NCBI RefSeq assembly: GCF_018130065.1
Contig: NZ_JAFCME010000001.1
Location: forward strand, 310,001 to 374,000
From: Bradyrhizobium sp. AUGA SZCCT0158
GTDB taxonomy: Bacteria; Pseudomonadota; Alphaproteobacteria; Rhizobiales; Xanthobacteraceae
Length of the DNA stretch: 64,000 nucleotides
Direction of reading: 5' to 3'
Part shown: one piece after another, positions 44,430 through 52,212 of the stretch
Numbering within the stretch: the first letter of the stretch is position 1
Layout of the letters: each line of letters opens with the position of its first letter
Translations under genes and position numbers: made by a program
Notes under the pieces: generated by a model
What the model was told of the DNA's origin: nothing
Databases searched by the model: none
The model's input: only the letters and a program-made list of their open reading frames with translations

Positions 44430-44672
44430 ATGGGTATCATCATGATCAAGTGCCCTCAAACGGGACGCGAGATCCCGACGGGCATCAAAGCGGATCGCGA
44501 AAAATTTCGATGCAGCGTGGTGTTCTTCGCGCGCACCTTCTGCTCACTGTGCAAAGCCAATCACGAATGGTTCGCCAAGGATGCCTGGGTCAAGGATGCC
44601 TGGGTCAAGGAAGCCTTGGTGTACGAGCCATGCGAGGTGGCTGACATCAATGGCCTCTTGGCCGCGGGCTAG
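44430..44672 (+). CDS. Small Cys-rich (Zn-ribbon-like) protein of unknown function
   Basis: 80 residues, start ATG 44430 with GGAGAA upstream. Cys are at IKCPQTGRE, FRCSVV and TFCSLCKANHEWF, giving a possible zinc ribbon C-P...C-x2-C. The ending KDAWVKDAWVKEALVY is a duplication of a five-residue unit encoded by a 15-base tandem repeat (AAGGATGCCTGGGTC, 44578-44607). Homologous short proteins with CPxTGxxIPTG and a C-x2-C-x3-HxW motif are frequent in Bradyrhizobium (from memory), function unknown. Its 3' end overlaps the convergent Crp/Fnr gene by 26 bases. Confidence 0.75.
   Translation: MGIIMIKCPQTGREIPTGIKADREKFRCSVVFFARTFCSLCKANHEWFAKDAWVKDAWVKEALVYEPCEVADINGLLAAG
44578..44610 (+). repeat. 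15-base tandem repeat inside the small protein gene
   Basis: AAGGATGCCTGGGTC occurs twice in direct succession (44578-44592, 44593-44607) followed by AAGGAAGCCT, a decayed third unit. It keeps the reading frame and adds KDAWV units to the C-terminus. Confidence 0.8.
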
Positions 44673-45483
44673 TCCCATGCGTTCGCGGGTGCCGCTGGGC
44701 GACATCCACCTTGGCCAAAAGCGGATCTGGCGCGCGGACGATCTTGTGTACCGGCGGGATGCGAGGCTCCATTCCTTCAGGCGAAACGATGCTATCGATT
44801 CTGCGGCGCATGACCTCGTAGCACTCGCATGCCGCAGCTTCGAGCCGCGGTCTGTCAATCTCGATCAAGCCCCGCTGATTGGATCGGATGGCATGCGACT
44901 TCCGGAGCTTCTGCACGACATGCGTCACAGTCGTTCGACGTACGCCAAGCAACTCCGCAAGCGCCTCCTGCGTCAGCGGCAGGAAATCACCGTCGACCCG
45001 ATCGTGGATGTGGAGCAACCACCGGGCCAGGCGGGCCTCGACCGAGTGCAGTGCGTTGCAGGCGGCCACATGCTGCAATTGCGCCAATAGCACCCTGGTG
45101 TAGATCTGGACCGCGTCTCTGATCGCGCCGCTGCGGCTGAGCGCCGCCTGAAATCTTGCCGGAGAAATTTGCAACGAGGTTCCGGCCACCCGGACGACCG
45201 CGGTGATCGGAGAGCGGGTAGGTCCCAGTGCGGACAGGATGCCCACGGCGCCCTCATTCCCGACGAGCGCGGTTGCCACCGTTTGTCCGTTTGGCATGTC
45301 CATGATGAACGCGATCGTCCCGCTGAGGGGGAAATAGATCTGTTCAACCTGGTCCCCCGATCGAAGCAGCACGACGTCACGCTCAGACGACACTTTGCGG
45401 AGGTAGGGCGCGAGCAAATCAAAATCTGCCGCCGGCAACGCGGCTAACAGTCGATTACCTACCCTGGTAGTGGGCTCCATCAC
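44647..45483 (-). CDS. Crp/Fnr family transcriptional regulator
   Basis: 278 residues: cyclic-nucleotide-binding-like beta roll (about 20-130, LLRSGDQVEQIYFPLSGTIAF) and a Crp-type helix-turn-helix (about 165-215, LTQEALAELLGVRRTTVTHVVQKLRKS). No cysteine cluster of the Fnr type in the N-terminus, so it is not an oxygen sensor of that kind. A proline-rich 45-residue tail after the HTH is longer than usual. Two ATGs (45483, 45480). A long inverted repeat lies 83-123 bases upstream. This subtype is common in multi-copy in Bradyrhizobium; target unknown. Confidence 0.88.
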   Translation of the reverse strand: MMEPTTRVGNRLLAALPAADFDLLAPYLRKVSSERDVVLLRSGDQVEQIYFPLSGTIAFIMDMPNGQTVATALVGNEGAVGILSALGPTRSPITAVVRVAGTSLQISPARFQAALSRSGAIRDAVQIYTRVLLAQLQHVAACNALHSVEARLARWLLHIHDRVDGDFLPLTQEALAELLGVRRTTVTHVVQKLRKSHAIRSNQRGLIEIDRPRLEAAACECYEVMRRRIDSIVSPEGMEPRIPPVHKIVRAPDPLLAKVDVAQRHPRTHGTSPRPRGH

Positions 45484-45565
45484 GGGAAAACTCCTCCCTC
45501 GACGGACCGCGTCTCTGCGCAGACTACTCCTGGCACCAGCCTGCGCAAGTAGCAGATTGGGCCTA

Positions 45566-45606
45566 GGTTACCAGAACCTGCTGTGCCACATAAGGTTCCA
45601 GTAACC
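45566..45606. promoter_or_regulatory. Imperfect 13-base inverted repeat upstream of Crp/Fnr gene
   Basis: GGTTACCAGAACC (45566-45578) and GGTTCCAGTAACC (45594-45606) pair with two mismatches around a 15-base loop. Could be an operator with two half-sites or an RNA hairpin in a leader; 83 bases upstream of the Crp/Fnr start. Confidence 0.4.
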
Positions 45607-45687
45607 CGAATGCGCAGAGCGATATCTCCATCTTCCCACACGGCCCCCCGCATGTGCGGGCTACGCGCTAAGGGCGGCTTTTCCTGT

Positions 45688-45765
45688 CGTCATTGCGAGC
45701 CAAACGAAGCAATCCATAGCGCGGTTGGCGGAGGCATGGATTGCTTCGCTTCGCTCGCAATGACG
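45688..45765. repeat. Palindromic intergenic repeat, copy 2
   Basis: CGTCATTGCGAG (45688-45699) and CTCGCAATGACG (45754-45765) enclose GAAGCAATCCAT and ATGGATTGCTTC arms, the same layout as 42816-42900 with a different apical loop. Confidence 0.8.
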
Positions 45766-45783
45766 GCGAAGAGCACCGTCCCC

Positions 45784-47049
45784 TCACCCAAACCGGTGAT
45801 CGTATCTCGTGAGCGCCAGCTCCTTCACATCGATATCGGGCTTGCGGCCCGAGAGCATGTCCGCGAGCACCCTCCCCGAACCGCACGCCATGGTCCAGCC
45901 GAGCGTGCCGTGGCCGGTGTTGAGATGCAGGTTAGCGTAGCGCGTCGGGCCGATCACCGGCGGACCGTCGGGGGTCATCGGCCGCAGGCCGCTCCAGAAG
46001 GTTGCCTTGCCGATGTCGCCGCCGCGCGGGAACAGATCGGTCAGCGAATGATCGAGCGTCGCCCGCCGCGCCGCGTCGAGCTTATTGGAATAGCCTGAAA
46101 TCTCCGCGGTGCCGCCGACGCGGATGCGGTCTCCCAGCCGCGTGACCGCGACCTTGTAGCTCTCGTCCATCACGGTCGACACCGGCGCGCCGTCGGCATC
46201 GACCACCGGCACCGTGATCGAATAGCCTTTGACGGGATAGACCGGGACGGAAATACCGAGCGGTTTGAGCATCCGCGTCGACCAGCTTCCGAGGGCGGCG
46301 ACATAGGTGTCGGCCTGCAACAAGCCTGCGCTGGTGACGACGCCGGTGATCCTGCCGCCGTCGGCGACCAGCCGCTCGATGGTGGTGTTGAATTTGAACT
46401 GCACGCCGAGCTTTGCGGCCTCCACGGCGAGCGCCTGCGTGAACATGTGGCAGTCGCCGGTCTCGTCCTGCGGCAGCCGCAAGCCACCGACAAACTTGTC
46501 CTTGACGGCCGACAGCGCCGGCTCCGCACCGATGCAGCCGTTGCGATCCAGCACCTCGTAGGGAACGCCGTATTGCTTGAGCACCGCGATATCGCCACCG
46601 GTGCTGTCGAGTTGCTTCTGCTTGCGGAACAGTTGCAGCGTGCCGAGGCTACGCTCGTCATATTTGATGCCGATCTCGGCGCGCAGCGCGCGCAGGCAGT
46701 CGCGGCTGTATTCGGCGATCGGGATCATCCGGCGCTTGTTGATGGCGTACCGCTCTTCGGTGCAATTGCGCAGCATCTTCAGGCCCCAGATCCACATGAC
46801 AGGATCGAGCTTGGGCCAGATCACCAGCGGGCCATGCCGCATCAGGAGCCATTTGATCGCCTTGACCGGCACGCCCGGCCCCGCCCAGGGCGAGGAATAG
46901 CCGGGCGAGACCTCGCCTGCATTGGCAAAGCTGGTTTCAAGCGCGGGATGCGGCTGACGGTCGACGACCGTGACCTCATGGCCGGCTTTGGCGAGATAAT
47001 AGGCTGACGTGACGCCGATGACGCCACTGCCGAGAATCAAAACTTTCAC
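45784..47049 (-). CDS. dadA: D-amino acid dehydrogenase small subunit DadA
   Basis: 421 residues, standard for DadA. FAD-binding [20 protein letters not shown] at the N-terminus, [38 protein letters not shown] and [18 protein letters not shown] at the C-terminus are all family hallmarks. Oxidises D-amino acids (mainly D-alanine) at the inner membrane, passing electrons to quinone. Lies downstream of the omega-aminotransferase gene on the same strand after 71 bases, so D-alanine formed or used with alanine/pyruvate transamination may link them. No alanine racemase gene is next to it. Confidence 0.92.
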   Translation of the reverse strand: MKVLILGSGVIGVTSAYYLAKAGHEVTVVDRQPHPALETSFANAGEVSPGYSSPWAGPGVPVKAIKWLLMRHGPLVIWPKLDPVMWIWGLKMLRNCTEERYAINKRRMIPIAEYSRDCLRALRAEIGIKYDERSLGTLQLFRKQKQLDSTGGDIAVLKQYGVPYEVLDRNGCIGAEPALSAVKDKFVGGLRLPQDETGDCHMFTQALAVEAAKLGVQFKFNTTIERLVADGGRITGVVTSAGLLQADTYVAALGSWSTRMLKPLGISVPVYPVKGYSITVPVVDADGAPVSTVMDESYKVAVTRLGDRIRVGGTAEISGYSNKLDAARRATLDHSLTDLFPRGGDIGKATFWSGLRPMTPDGPPVIGPTRYANLHLNTGHGTLGWTMACGSGRVLADMLSGRKPDIDVKELALTRYDHRFG

Positions 47050-47120
47050 GATCCCTCATGCTTCTGCCGCGGCATCGTTCGATCACCGCACGATAGTCGA
47101 TGCCGCAGTTGGAGCAAGGA

Positions 47121-48449
47121 TCAGGCCACGCGCTTGATCGCGTCGCCGAGGATCGACACCATTTCGTCGATGTGGCTCTTCTCGACGATCAAAGGCGGTG
47201 ACACCGCAAGGGAGTCGCCGCTCTGGCGCAGATAGAGGCCGTTGTTGAAGCAATCGACCATCAGATCATAGCCGCGCGCGCCCGGCGCGTCCTTGCGCGG
47301 CGCGACTTCGATGGCGCCCATCAGGCCGACATTGCGGATGTCGATCATGTTCGGCAGGCCCTTGAGCGAATGCAGACCCTCTTGCCAGTAATCGGCCATC
47401 GAGGCGCCGCGCGTCAGCAGCCCCTCGTCCTTGTAGATGTCGAGCGTTGCGATACCGGCCGCGCAGGCCACCGGATGCGCCGAATAGGTGTAGCCGTGGA
47501 ACAGCTCGATCTGGGCCTGCGGCCCCGTCATCAGCGTGTCGTGAATCTTGCGGCTGGCGAACACCGCGCCGCAGGGAACGGTGCCGTTGGTGATGCCCTT
47601 GGCGGTCGTCATCATATCAGGCGTGACGCCGAAATAGTTGGCGGCGAACGGGGTGCCGAGGCGGCCGAAGCCGGTGATGACTTCGTCGAAGATCAGCAGG
47701 ATGCCGTGCTTGTCGCACAGGGTGCGCAGCCGCTGCAGGTAGTTCTTCGGCGGCGGCAAAACTGCGGTCGAGCCAGGTACCGGCTCGACGATGACGGCGG
47801 CGATGGTCTCGGCGCCATGGAGCGCCACCAGCCGCTCGACATCGTCGGCAAGTTCGGCGCCGTGCTCGGGCTGGCCCTTGGCGAAGGCGTTGCGGGCGAG
47901 ATCGTGGGTGTGGCTGATATGGTCGACACCCGGCAGATGGGTCGCGAACGCGCGGCGGTTGTTCACCATGCCGCCGACCGACATGCCGCCGAAACCGACG
48001 CCGTGGTAGCCGCGCTCGCGGCCGATCAGGCGCGTACGCGTCGGCTGGCCGGCGGCGCGCTGATAGGCCAGCGCGATCTTCAGCGCGGTATCGACCGATT
48101 CAGAGCCTGAATTGGTAAAAAAGATTCGATCGAGCCCGGTCGGCGCGATCTCGGCGAGGCGCTCGGCGAAGTCGAACGCCAAGGGATGGCCCATATTGAA
48201 CGAGGGCGCGAAATCGAGGTTCATCAGCTGGCGCTCGACGGCAGCTGCGATTTCCTTGCGGCCGTGGCCGGCGTTGACGCACCAGAGGCCCGCCGAACCG
48301 TCGATCACCTTGCGGCCGTCGATGGTGGTGTAATGCATGCCCGAGGCGGAGGCGAACAGCCGCGGCTCGGCCTTGAACTGACGGTTGGCCGTGAACGGCA
48401 TCCAGAACGATTCGAGCTTCACGGTGTTGGGAATCTGGTGAATCGTCAT
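47121..48449 (-). CDS. Omega-amino acid:pyruvate aminotransferase (beta-alanine/putrescine type)
   Basis: 442 residues, class III PLP aminotransferase. N-terminal FWMPFTANRQFK, substrate-pocket SGLWCVNAGHGR, FFTNSGSESVDTALKIALAY, LIFDEVITGFGRLG and the PLP Lys in TTAKGITNGTVPCGAV are the marks of beta-alanine:pyruvate transaminases; putrescine:pyruvate (SpuC-type) enzymes are close relatives. The divergent PuuR-like regulator and the nearby polyamine-type transporter favour an amine or beta-alanine substrate from polyamine breakdown. An inverted repeat at 48480-48497 is 31 bases upstream of its ATG. Confidence 0.9.
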   Translation of the reverse strand: MTIHQIPNTVKLESFWMPFTANRQFKAEPRLFASASGMHYTTIDGRKVIDGSAGLWCVNAGHGRKEIAAAVERQLMNLDFAPSFNMGHPLAFDFAERLAEIAPTGLDRIFFTNSGSESVDTALKIALAYQRAAGQPTRTRLIGRERGYHGVGFGGMSVGGMVNNRRAFATHLPGVDHISHTHDLARNAFAKGQPEHGAELADDVERLVALHGAETIAAVIVEPVPGSTAVLPPPKNYLQRLRTLCDKHGILLIFDEVITGFGRLGTPFAANYFGVTPDMMTTAKGITNGTVPCGAVFASRKIHDTLMTGPQAQIELFHGYTYSAHPVACAAGIATLDIYKDEGLLTRGASMADYWQEGLHSLKGLPNMIDIRNVGLMGAIEVAPRKDAPGARGYDLMVDCFNNGLYLRQSGDSLAVSPPLIVEKSHIDEMVSILGDAIKRVA

Positions 48450-48479
48450 GGGTGGGCTCCTGTGCGGTTTCCCTACCCG

Positions 48480-48497
48480 ACATCATGTTGATGATGT
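48480..48497. promoter_or_regulatory. Candidate operator ACATCA-N6-TGATGT in the aminotransferase/regulator divergent region
   Basis: Perfect dyad ACATCA (48480-48485), six bases, TGATGT (48492-48497). It sits 31-48 bases upstream of the aminotransferase ATG and 114 bases upstream of the XRE-cupin start. The divergent XRE-cupin protein is the natural candidate to bind it. No second copy noted near the polyamine transporter operon. Confidence 0.5.
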
Positions 48498-48610
48498 GCA
48501 GCAAGTCCTTTTCTGATACCATCCAAGCCATTGAATTTGCTGGGGGCGTTGGGTATTATTCGTTCGATCCGCAACACACTCAACACCCCAAACCACCCCT
48601 TGAGGCTGCG

Positions 48611-49159
48611 ATGAGCATAGATGTCGGCGAACGGTTACGCTTCGTCCGCGCCCGCAACAAGATATCGCAACGTGAACTCGCCAAGCGTTCGGGGGTGACC
48701 AACTCGACGATCTCGCTGATTGAATCCAACCAGATGAACCCGTCCGTCGGCGCGCTCAAGCGCATCCTCGACGGCATACCGATGGGGATGGCTGAATTCT
48801 TCGCGCTGGAGCCTGACCAGCCGCGCAAGGCGTTTTACCGCGCCGACGAATTGAGCGAGATCGGCAAGGGCAAGATTTCCTTTCGCCAGGTCGGCGACAA
48901 TCTGTTCGGCCGGAGCTTGCAGATCCTGAAAGAGCGCTACGAGCCCGGCGGCGACACCGGACGCATTCCGCTGGTGCACGATGGGGAGGAAGGCGGCATC
49001 GTTCTGTCGGGCCGGCTCGAAGTGACGGTCGATAGCGAGCGCCGCATCCTCGGGCCCGGCGACGCCTATTATTTCGAGAGCCGCCGGCCGCACCGGTTTC
49101 GCTGCGTCGGCGCCAAGCCGTGCGAAGTGATCAGCGCCTGCACGCCGCCGACATTCTAA
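48611..49159 (+). CDS. XRE-cupin regulator, PuuR-like
   Basis: 182 residues, the size of PuuR. Helix-turn-helix about 5-65 (VGERLRFVRARNKISQREL, GVTNSTISLIESNQMNPSVG), cupin about 105-175 (VHDGEEGGIVLSGRLEVTV, GPGDAYYFESRRPHRF). PuuR-type proteins repress putrescine catabolic genes and are released by putrescine. Divergent from the aminotransferase; start ATG 48611 with GAGG upstream, whereas an in-frame extension to 48452 crosses the promoter. Likely target: aminotransferase (and dadA) and perhaps the polyamine operon at 50.4-56.3 kb. Confidence 0.88.
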   Translation: MSIDVGERLRFVRARNKISQRELAKRSGVTNSTISLIESNQMNPSVGALKRILDGIPMGMAEFFALEPDQPRKAFYRADELSEIGKGKISFRQVGDNLFGRSLQILKERYEPGGDTGRIPLVHDGEEGGIVLSGRLEVTVDSERRILGPGDAYYFESRRPHRFRCVGAKPCEVISACTPPTF

Positions 49160-49169
49160 GAGAGCAACA

Positions 49170-50117
49170 TCAATAGCTGGCGGCCATCAGCTTCAGGCGC
49201 GGGTAGAGCTTGTCGATCGCGACGATGTCGCTGCGCATTTGCGCAATGATCCAGTCCCTGATCTCGACAGCAACGGGGCGGATCGGCCGGTTGCGCGGCG
49301 TGACGAGTTCGCAGACCCGGCGCGTGCTGACGAGTTTCGCGGACGCCGGCACCAGCGCGCCGGTCAACAGCCAATGCGCGACGACCGTGATCCAGCCGAG
49401 CGTCACGCCCTGCCCGAGCAGCGCCGCCTGCACCACGACCGCGTAATCCGAAAAACTCAGCGCCTTGGCGGGACCGGATGCGCCGGTGAGCGCGCCCGGA
49501 TATTGCCGCACCCAGTCTTCCGGCGTGTCGGCCAGCTTGATGATGGTGCGCCCTTCGGCAGCCTTGCGCGCAACATTGGTGTCGCGGTAGCCGGGGCTGC
49601 AGATCGGCAGCATGACTTCCTTCATCACAAGCGCCCCGTTGGTCTCGGGATCGTCCTGGTCGCGAAACCGCATGCCGACGTCGACGTTCTCGACCGCGCC
49701 GCGCAGCGAGCCCGAGATCAGCTGGAACCGGAGATCGACGTTCGGAAACGCGCGCTGCAGCTTGTCGATGCGCGGCATCAGCCAATGGTTGGTGAAGGCC
49801 GAAGAGACCGACAGCGTGACGGTTTCGGTGCCCCGGCGCCGGCGCTCGATCTCGACCAGGCCGCTCTCGATGCTGCGAAAACCATCCGTTACGCGCCGAT
49901 AGAGCAGTTCGCCCTCTTCCGTCAGGGTCGCGCCCCCGGCGCTACGGTCGAACAGGCGGACCCCGAGATAATCCTCGAAACGTCCCAGCATGCGGCTCAC
50001 CGCCGGCTGGGTCACGTTCAGCTCGGCCGCCGCCGCCGTGAAGCTGCCGTTGCGCGCGGCGGCGTCGAAGACGAACAGCGCATTGCTGGAGGGCAGCATC
50101 CGGCGAAGCTCAGGCAT
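49170..50117 (-). CDS. LysR family regulator
   Basis: 315 residues, standard LTTR. N-terminal wHTH FDAAARNGSFTAAAAELNVTQPAVSRML (about 18-45) and a GcvA-like effector domain with NHWLMPRIDKLQRAFPNVDLRFQ. Divergent from the polyamine-type ABC operon and therefore its likely activator; a TTGATTG-N6-CAATCAA dyad lies in between. Ends 10 bases from the XRE-cupin gene (convergent). Confidence 0.92.
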   Translation of the reverse strand: MPELRRMLPSSNALFVFDAAARNGSFTAAAAELNVTQPAVSRMLGRFEDYLGVRLFDRSAGGATLTEEGELLYRRVTDGFRSIESGLVEIERRRRGTETVTLSVSSAFTNHWLMPRIDKLQRAFPNVDLRFQLISGSLRGAVENVDVGMRFRDQDDPETNGALVMKEVMLPICSPGYRDTNVARKAAEGRTIIKLADTPEDWVRQYPGALTGASGPAKALSFSDYAVVVQAALLGQGVTLGWITVVAHWLLTGALVPASAKLVSTRRVCELVTPRNRPIRPVAVEIRDWIIAQMRSDIVAIDKLYPRLKLMAASY

Positions 50118-50147
50118 AACCTCAGATTATGATGCGAGTGATAATTT

Positions 50148-50191
50148 GGCAATTGCCCGGCCGCCCTATTTTTGATTGCCTTGCCAATCAA
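50148..50191. promoter_or_regulatory. Candidate LysR-type binding sites: GGCAATTGCC and TTGATTG-N6-CAATCAA
   Basis: Two dyads in the 256-base region between the LysR gene and the ABC ATPase gene: the perfect 10-base palindrome GGCAATTGCC (50148-50157) and TTGATTG (50172-50178), six bases, CAATCAA (50185-50191). Their centres are about 29 bases apart. LysR-type proteins often use a pair of such dyads; the first lies 31 bases upstream of the LysR start. Confidence 0.5.
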
Positions 50192-50373
50192 GGAGGCCTG
50201 CCGGGAAGCGGAGCATTCCGAGCAAACCGCTGGGGGAGATTGCCCCTGTCGCGCGGGAAGCGTCCGCCTATAAATTGAGATCATGCCAGTTCAACCCCCT
50301 TGGCCTTGCGGCAGGGGCGCCGGGAAGCCGCATTCATGCGGCCAGCGGCGAAGCGCAACAGGAAGGTCGTTCA

Positions 50374-51456
50374 TTGGGCAGCGGTGGCGAAAGCGTCGAA
50401 ATCAAATCCGCGAGCAAGCACTATGGCGCCGTCGTGGCGCTCGACAATGTCACGCTGAGCGTCGCGCCGCGCGAATTCGTCTCGCTGCTCGGGCCATCCG
50501 GATCCGGCAAGACCACGCTCCTGGGCCTGCTCGGCGGCTTCATCCAGCCGACTTCAGGTTCGATCCATTTCGGCAAGCGCGACGTCACGCTGGAGCCGCC
50601 GCACAAGCGCAACATCGGCGTCGTGTTCCAGAACTACGCGCTGTTTCCGCATATGAGCGTCGGCGAGAACGTCGCCTTCCCGCTGCGCGCGCGGCGGCTG
50701 CCGAAGGCCGATTGGCCGGCGAAAGTGCGCGGCGCGCTCGCCATGGTCGGCCTCGCCGGTTACGAGGAACGCGGCGTGGCGCAGCTCTCCGGCGGCCAGC
50801 GCCAGCGCGTGGCGCTGGCACGCGCGATGATCTTCGAGCCGCGTTTGATCCTGATGGACGAGCCGCTTTCCGCGCTCGACAAGCAGTTGCGGGAATCGAT
50901 GCAGATCGAGCTGCGCCAGCTCCACAAGCGCATCGGCGCCACCATCATCTACGTCACCCACGACCAGCGCGAGGCGCTGACGATGAGCGACCGCGTCGCC
51001 ATTCTCAGGGATGGCCGCCTGATCCAGATCGACCAGCCCGCGCGGCTGCACGATCATCCGGCGGATTCCTTTGTCGCCAGTTTCATCGGCGAGGCCAGCC
51101 TGCTGCCGGTCCGCCGCATCGATGCCGGCAGCGTTGCGCTCGGCCCCGCCACCCTGCGCAGTGCCCGGCCGATCCCGAACGGCGATGGGCTGATGCTGGC
51201 GGTGCATAGCGAAAAGCTCTTGATCGACGACGGCGCTGATAATGCCGCGCTCAACCGCCTCACCGGCACCGTCACCGACGTCGTCTACCAGGGCGAAAGC
51301 CTGCGCATTTTTATCGCCCTGCCCGACGGCACCGCACTGAGCCTGCGCCAGCCCAGCCATCACGAAGCCTATCGCCGCATCCCGCCGGTCGGCGGCCCCC
51401 TCACCGTGACCCTCCATCCGGAGGACACCATCATCGTGCCGAAGGCCGCGGAATGA
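50374..51456 (+). CDS. Polyamine/spermidine-type ABC transporter ATP-binding protein (PotA-like)
   Basis: 360 residues from a TTG at 50374, chosen because AGGAAGG lies six bases upstream and the ABC domain starts soon after; a frame open to 50176 adds 66 residues without family character. Walker A GPSGSGKTT, signature LSGGQRQRVALARAM, Walker B ILMDEPLSALDKQL, then a TOBE domain about 280-355. PotA/FbpC-type length. Its stop is within ATGA with the following frame, and the operon goes on with HAD, oxidase, solute-binding protein and two permeases. Confidence 0.88.
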   Translation: MGSGGESVEIKSASKHYGAVVALDNVTLSVAPREFVSLLGPSGSGKTTLLGLLGGFIQPTSGSIHFGKRDVTLEPPHKRNIGVVFQNYALFPHMSVGENVAFPLRARRLPKADWPAKVRGALAMVGLAGYEERGVAQLSGGQRQRVALARAMIFEPRLILMDEPLSALDKQLRESMQIELRQLHKRIGATIIYVTHDQREALTMSDRVAILRDGRLIQIDQPARLHDHPADSFVASFIGEASLLPVRRIDAGSVALGPATLRSARPIPNGDGLMLAVHSEKLLIDDGADNAALNRLTGTVTDVVYQGESLRIFIALPDGTALSLRQPSHHEAYRRIPPVGGPLTVTLHPEDTIIVPKAAE

Positions 51457-51500
51457 ACGTCCACCAGCAACGCAGTTCCAACACCAGAGAAGAAACGCCC

Positions 51501-52199
51501 ATGTCGTTCAGCAATTTCAAGGTTCTCACTTTCGATGTCGTCGGCACCCTGATCGACTTCGAAACCGGCGTGCTCGACGCCGTCCGCAAGATATCCGGAA
51601 GGAGCGCCGCTGAACTCAGCGACGACAAGATCTTTGCCTCCTACAAGCGCGGGCGCGATGCGCATCCGGAGCGCTCCAGCGAAGTGATGTTCGACGTCTA
51701 CCGCTATCTCGCAAAAGAGCTCGGGCTGCCGGCCGATGATGCGGCCTGCGATTCCTTCCAGCTGGCGGTGCTGCGCTGGCAGCCGTTTTCGGATTCAGTC
51801 GAGGCGCTGAAGCGCCTGCGTACCAAATTCCGGCTGGTGGCGATGACCAATGCCGATCGTGTCGCGCTGTCCTGCTACGCCCACGCGCTCGGCGACCCCT
51901 TCGATGACACCGTCTGCGCCGACGAGACCGGCGTCGCCAAGCCGAACCCGGAATTCTTCGCCTACAACAAGGGACGGCAATCGGCCTTCGGCTACAAGCA
52001 GTCCGACATCCTGCATGTGGCGCAGAGCCAGCACCACGACATCGGGATCGCGCGAAAACTCGGCTATAAAGTGTGCTGGATCGAGCGCCGCCAGGGCATG
52101 GCGGGATTCGGCGGCACGCCCGAAGTGCCCGTTCTGACAAAACCCGATTTTCATTTCGCCACCATGAAAGCCTTCGCCGACGCGGCGGTCGGGCACTGA
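51501..52199 (+). CDS. HAD-superfamily hydrolase (haloacid dehalogenase type II-like)
   Basis: 232 residues. HAD motif I FDVVGTLID (nucleophile Asp12), motif II MTNADR, motif III Lys in GVAKPNPEFF, motif IV near HDIGIARKLGYK. Similar to L-2-haloacid dehalogenases and related phosphatases; in an amine-uptake operon a true haloacid substrate is improbable, so it may dephosphorylate or repair a metabolite. Start ATG 51501 has AGAAGAA upstream; an in-frame ATG at 51453 that overlaps the ATPase stop (ATGA) would add 16 residues. Confidence 0.82.
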   Translation: MSFSNFKVLTFDVVGTLIDFETGVLDAVRKISGRSAAELSDDKIFASYKRGRDAHPERSSEVMFDVYRYLAKELGLPADDAACDSFQLAVLRWQPFSDSVEALKRLRTKFRLVAMTNADRVALSCYAHALGDPFDDTVCADETGVAKPNPEFFAYNKGRQSAFGYKQSDILHVAQSQHHDIGIARKLGYKVCWIERRQGMAGFGGTPEVPVLTKPDFHFATMKAFADAAVGH

Positions 52200-52212
52200 G
52201 GGGCACGCGGCG

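Larger units (their letters stand above)
45484..45783. other. Intergenic region between Crp/Fnr gene and dadA
   Basis: 300 bases without a gene. It holds the upstream region of the Crp/Fnr gene with an imperfect inverted repeat (45566-45606), a middle stretch with nothing recognisable, and a palindromic repeat element (45688-45765) ending next to the dadA stop. Confidence 0.6.
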
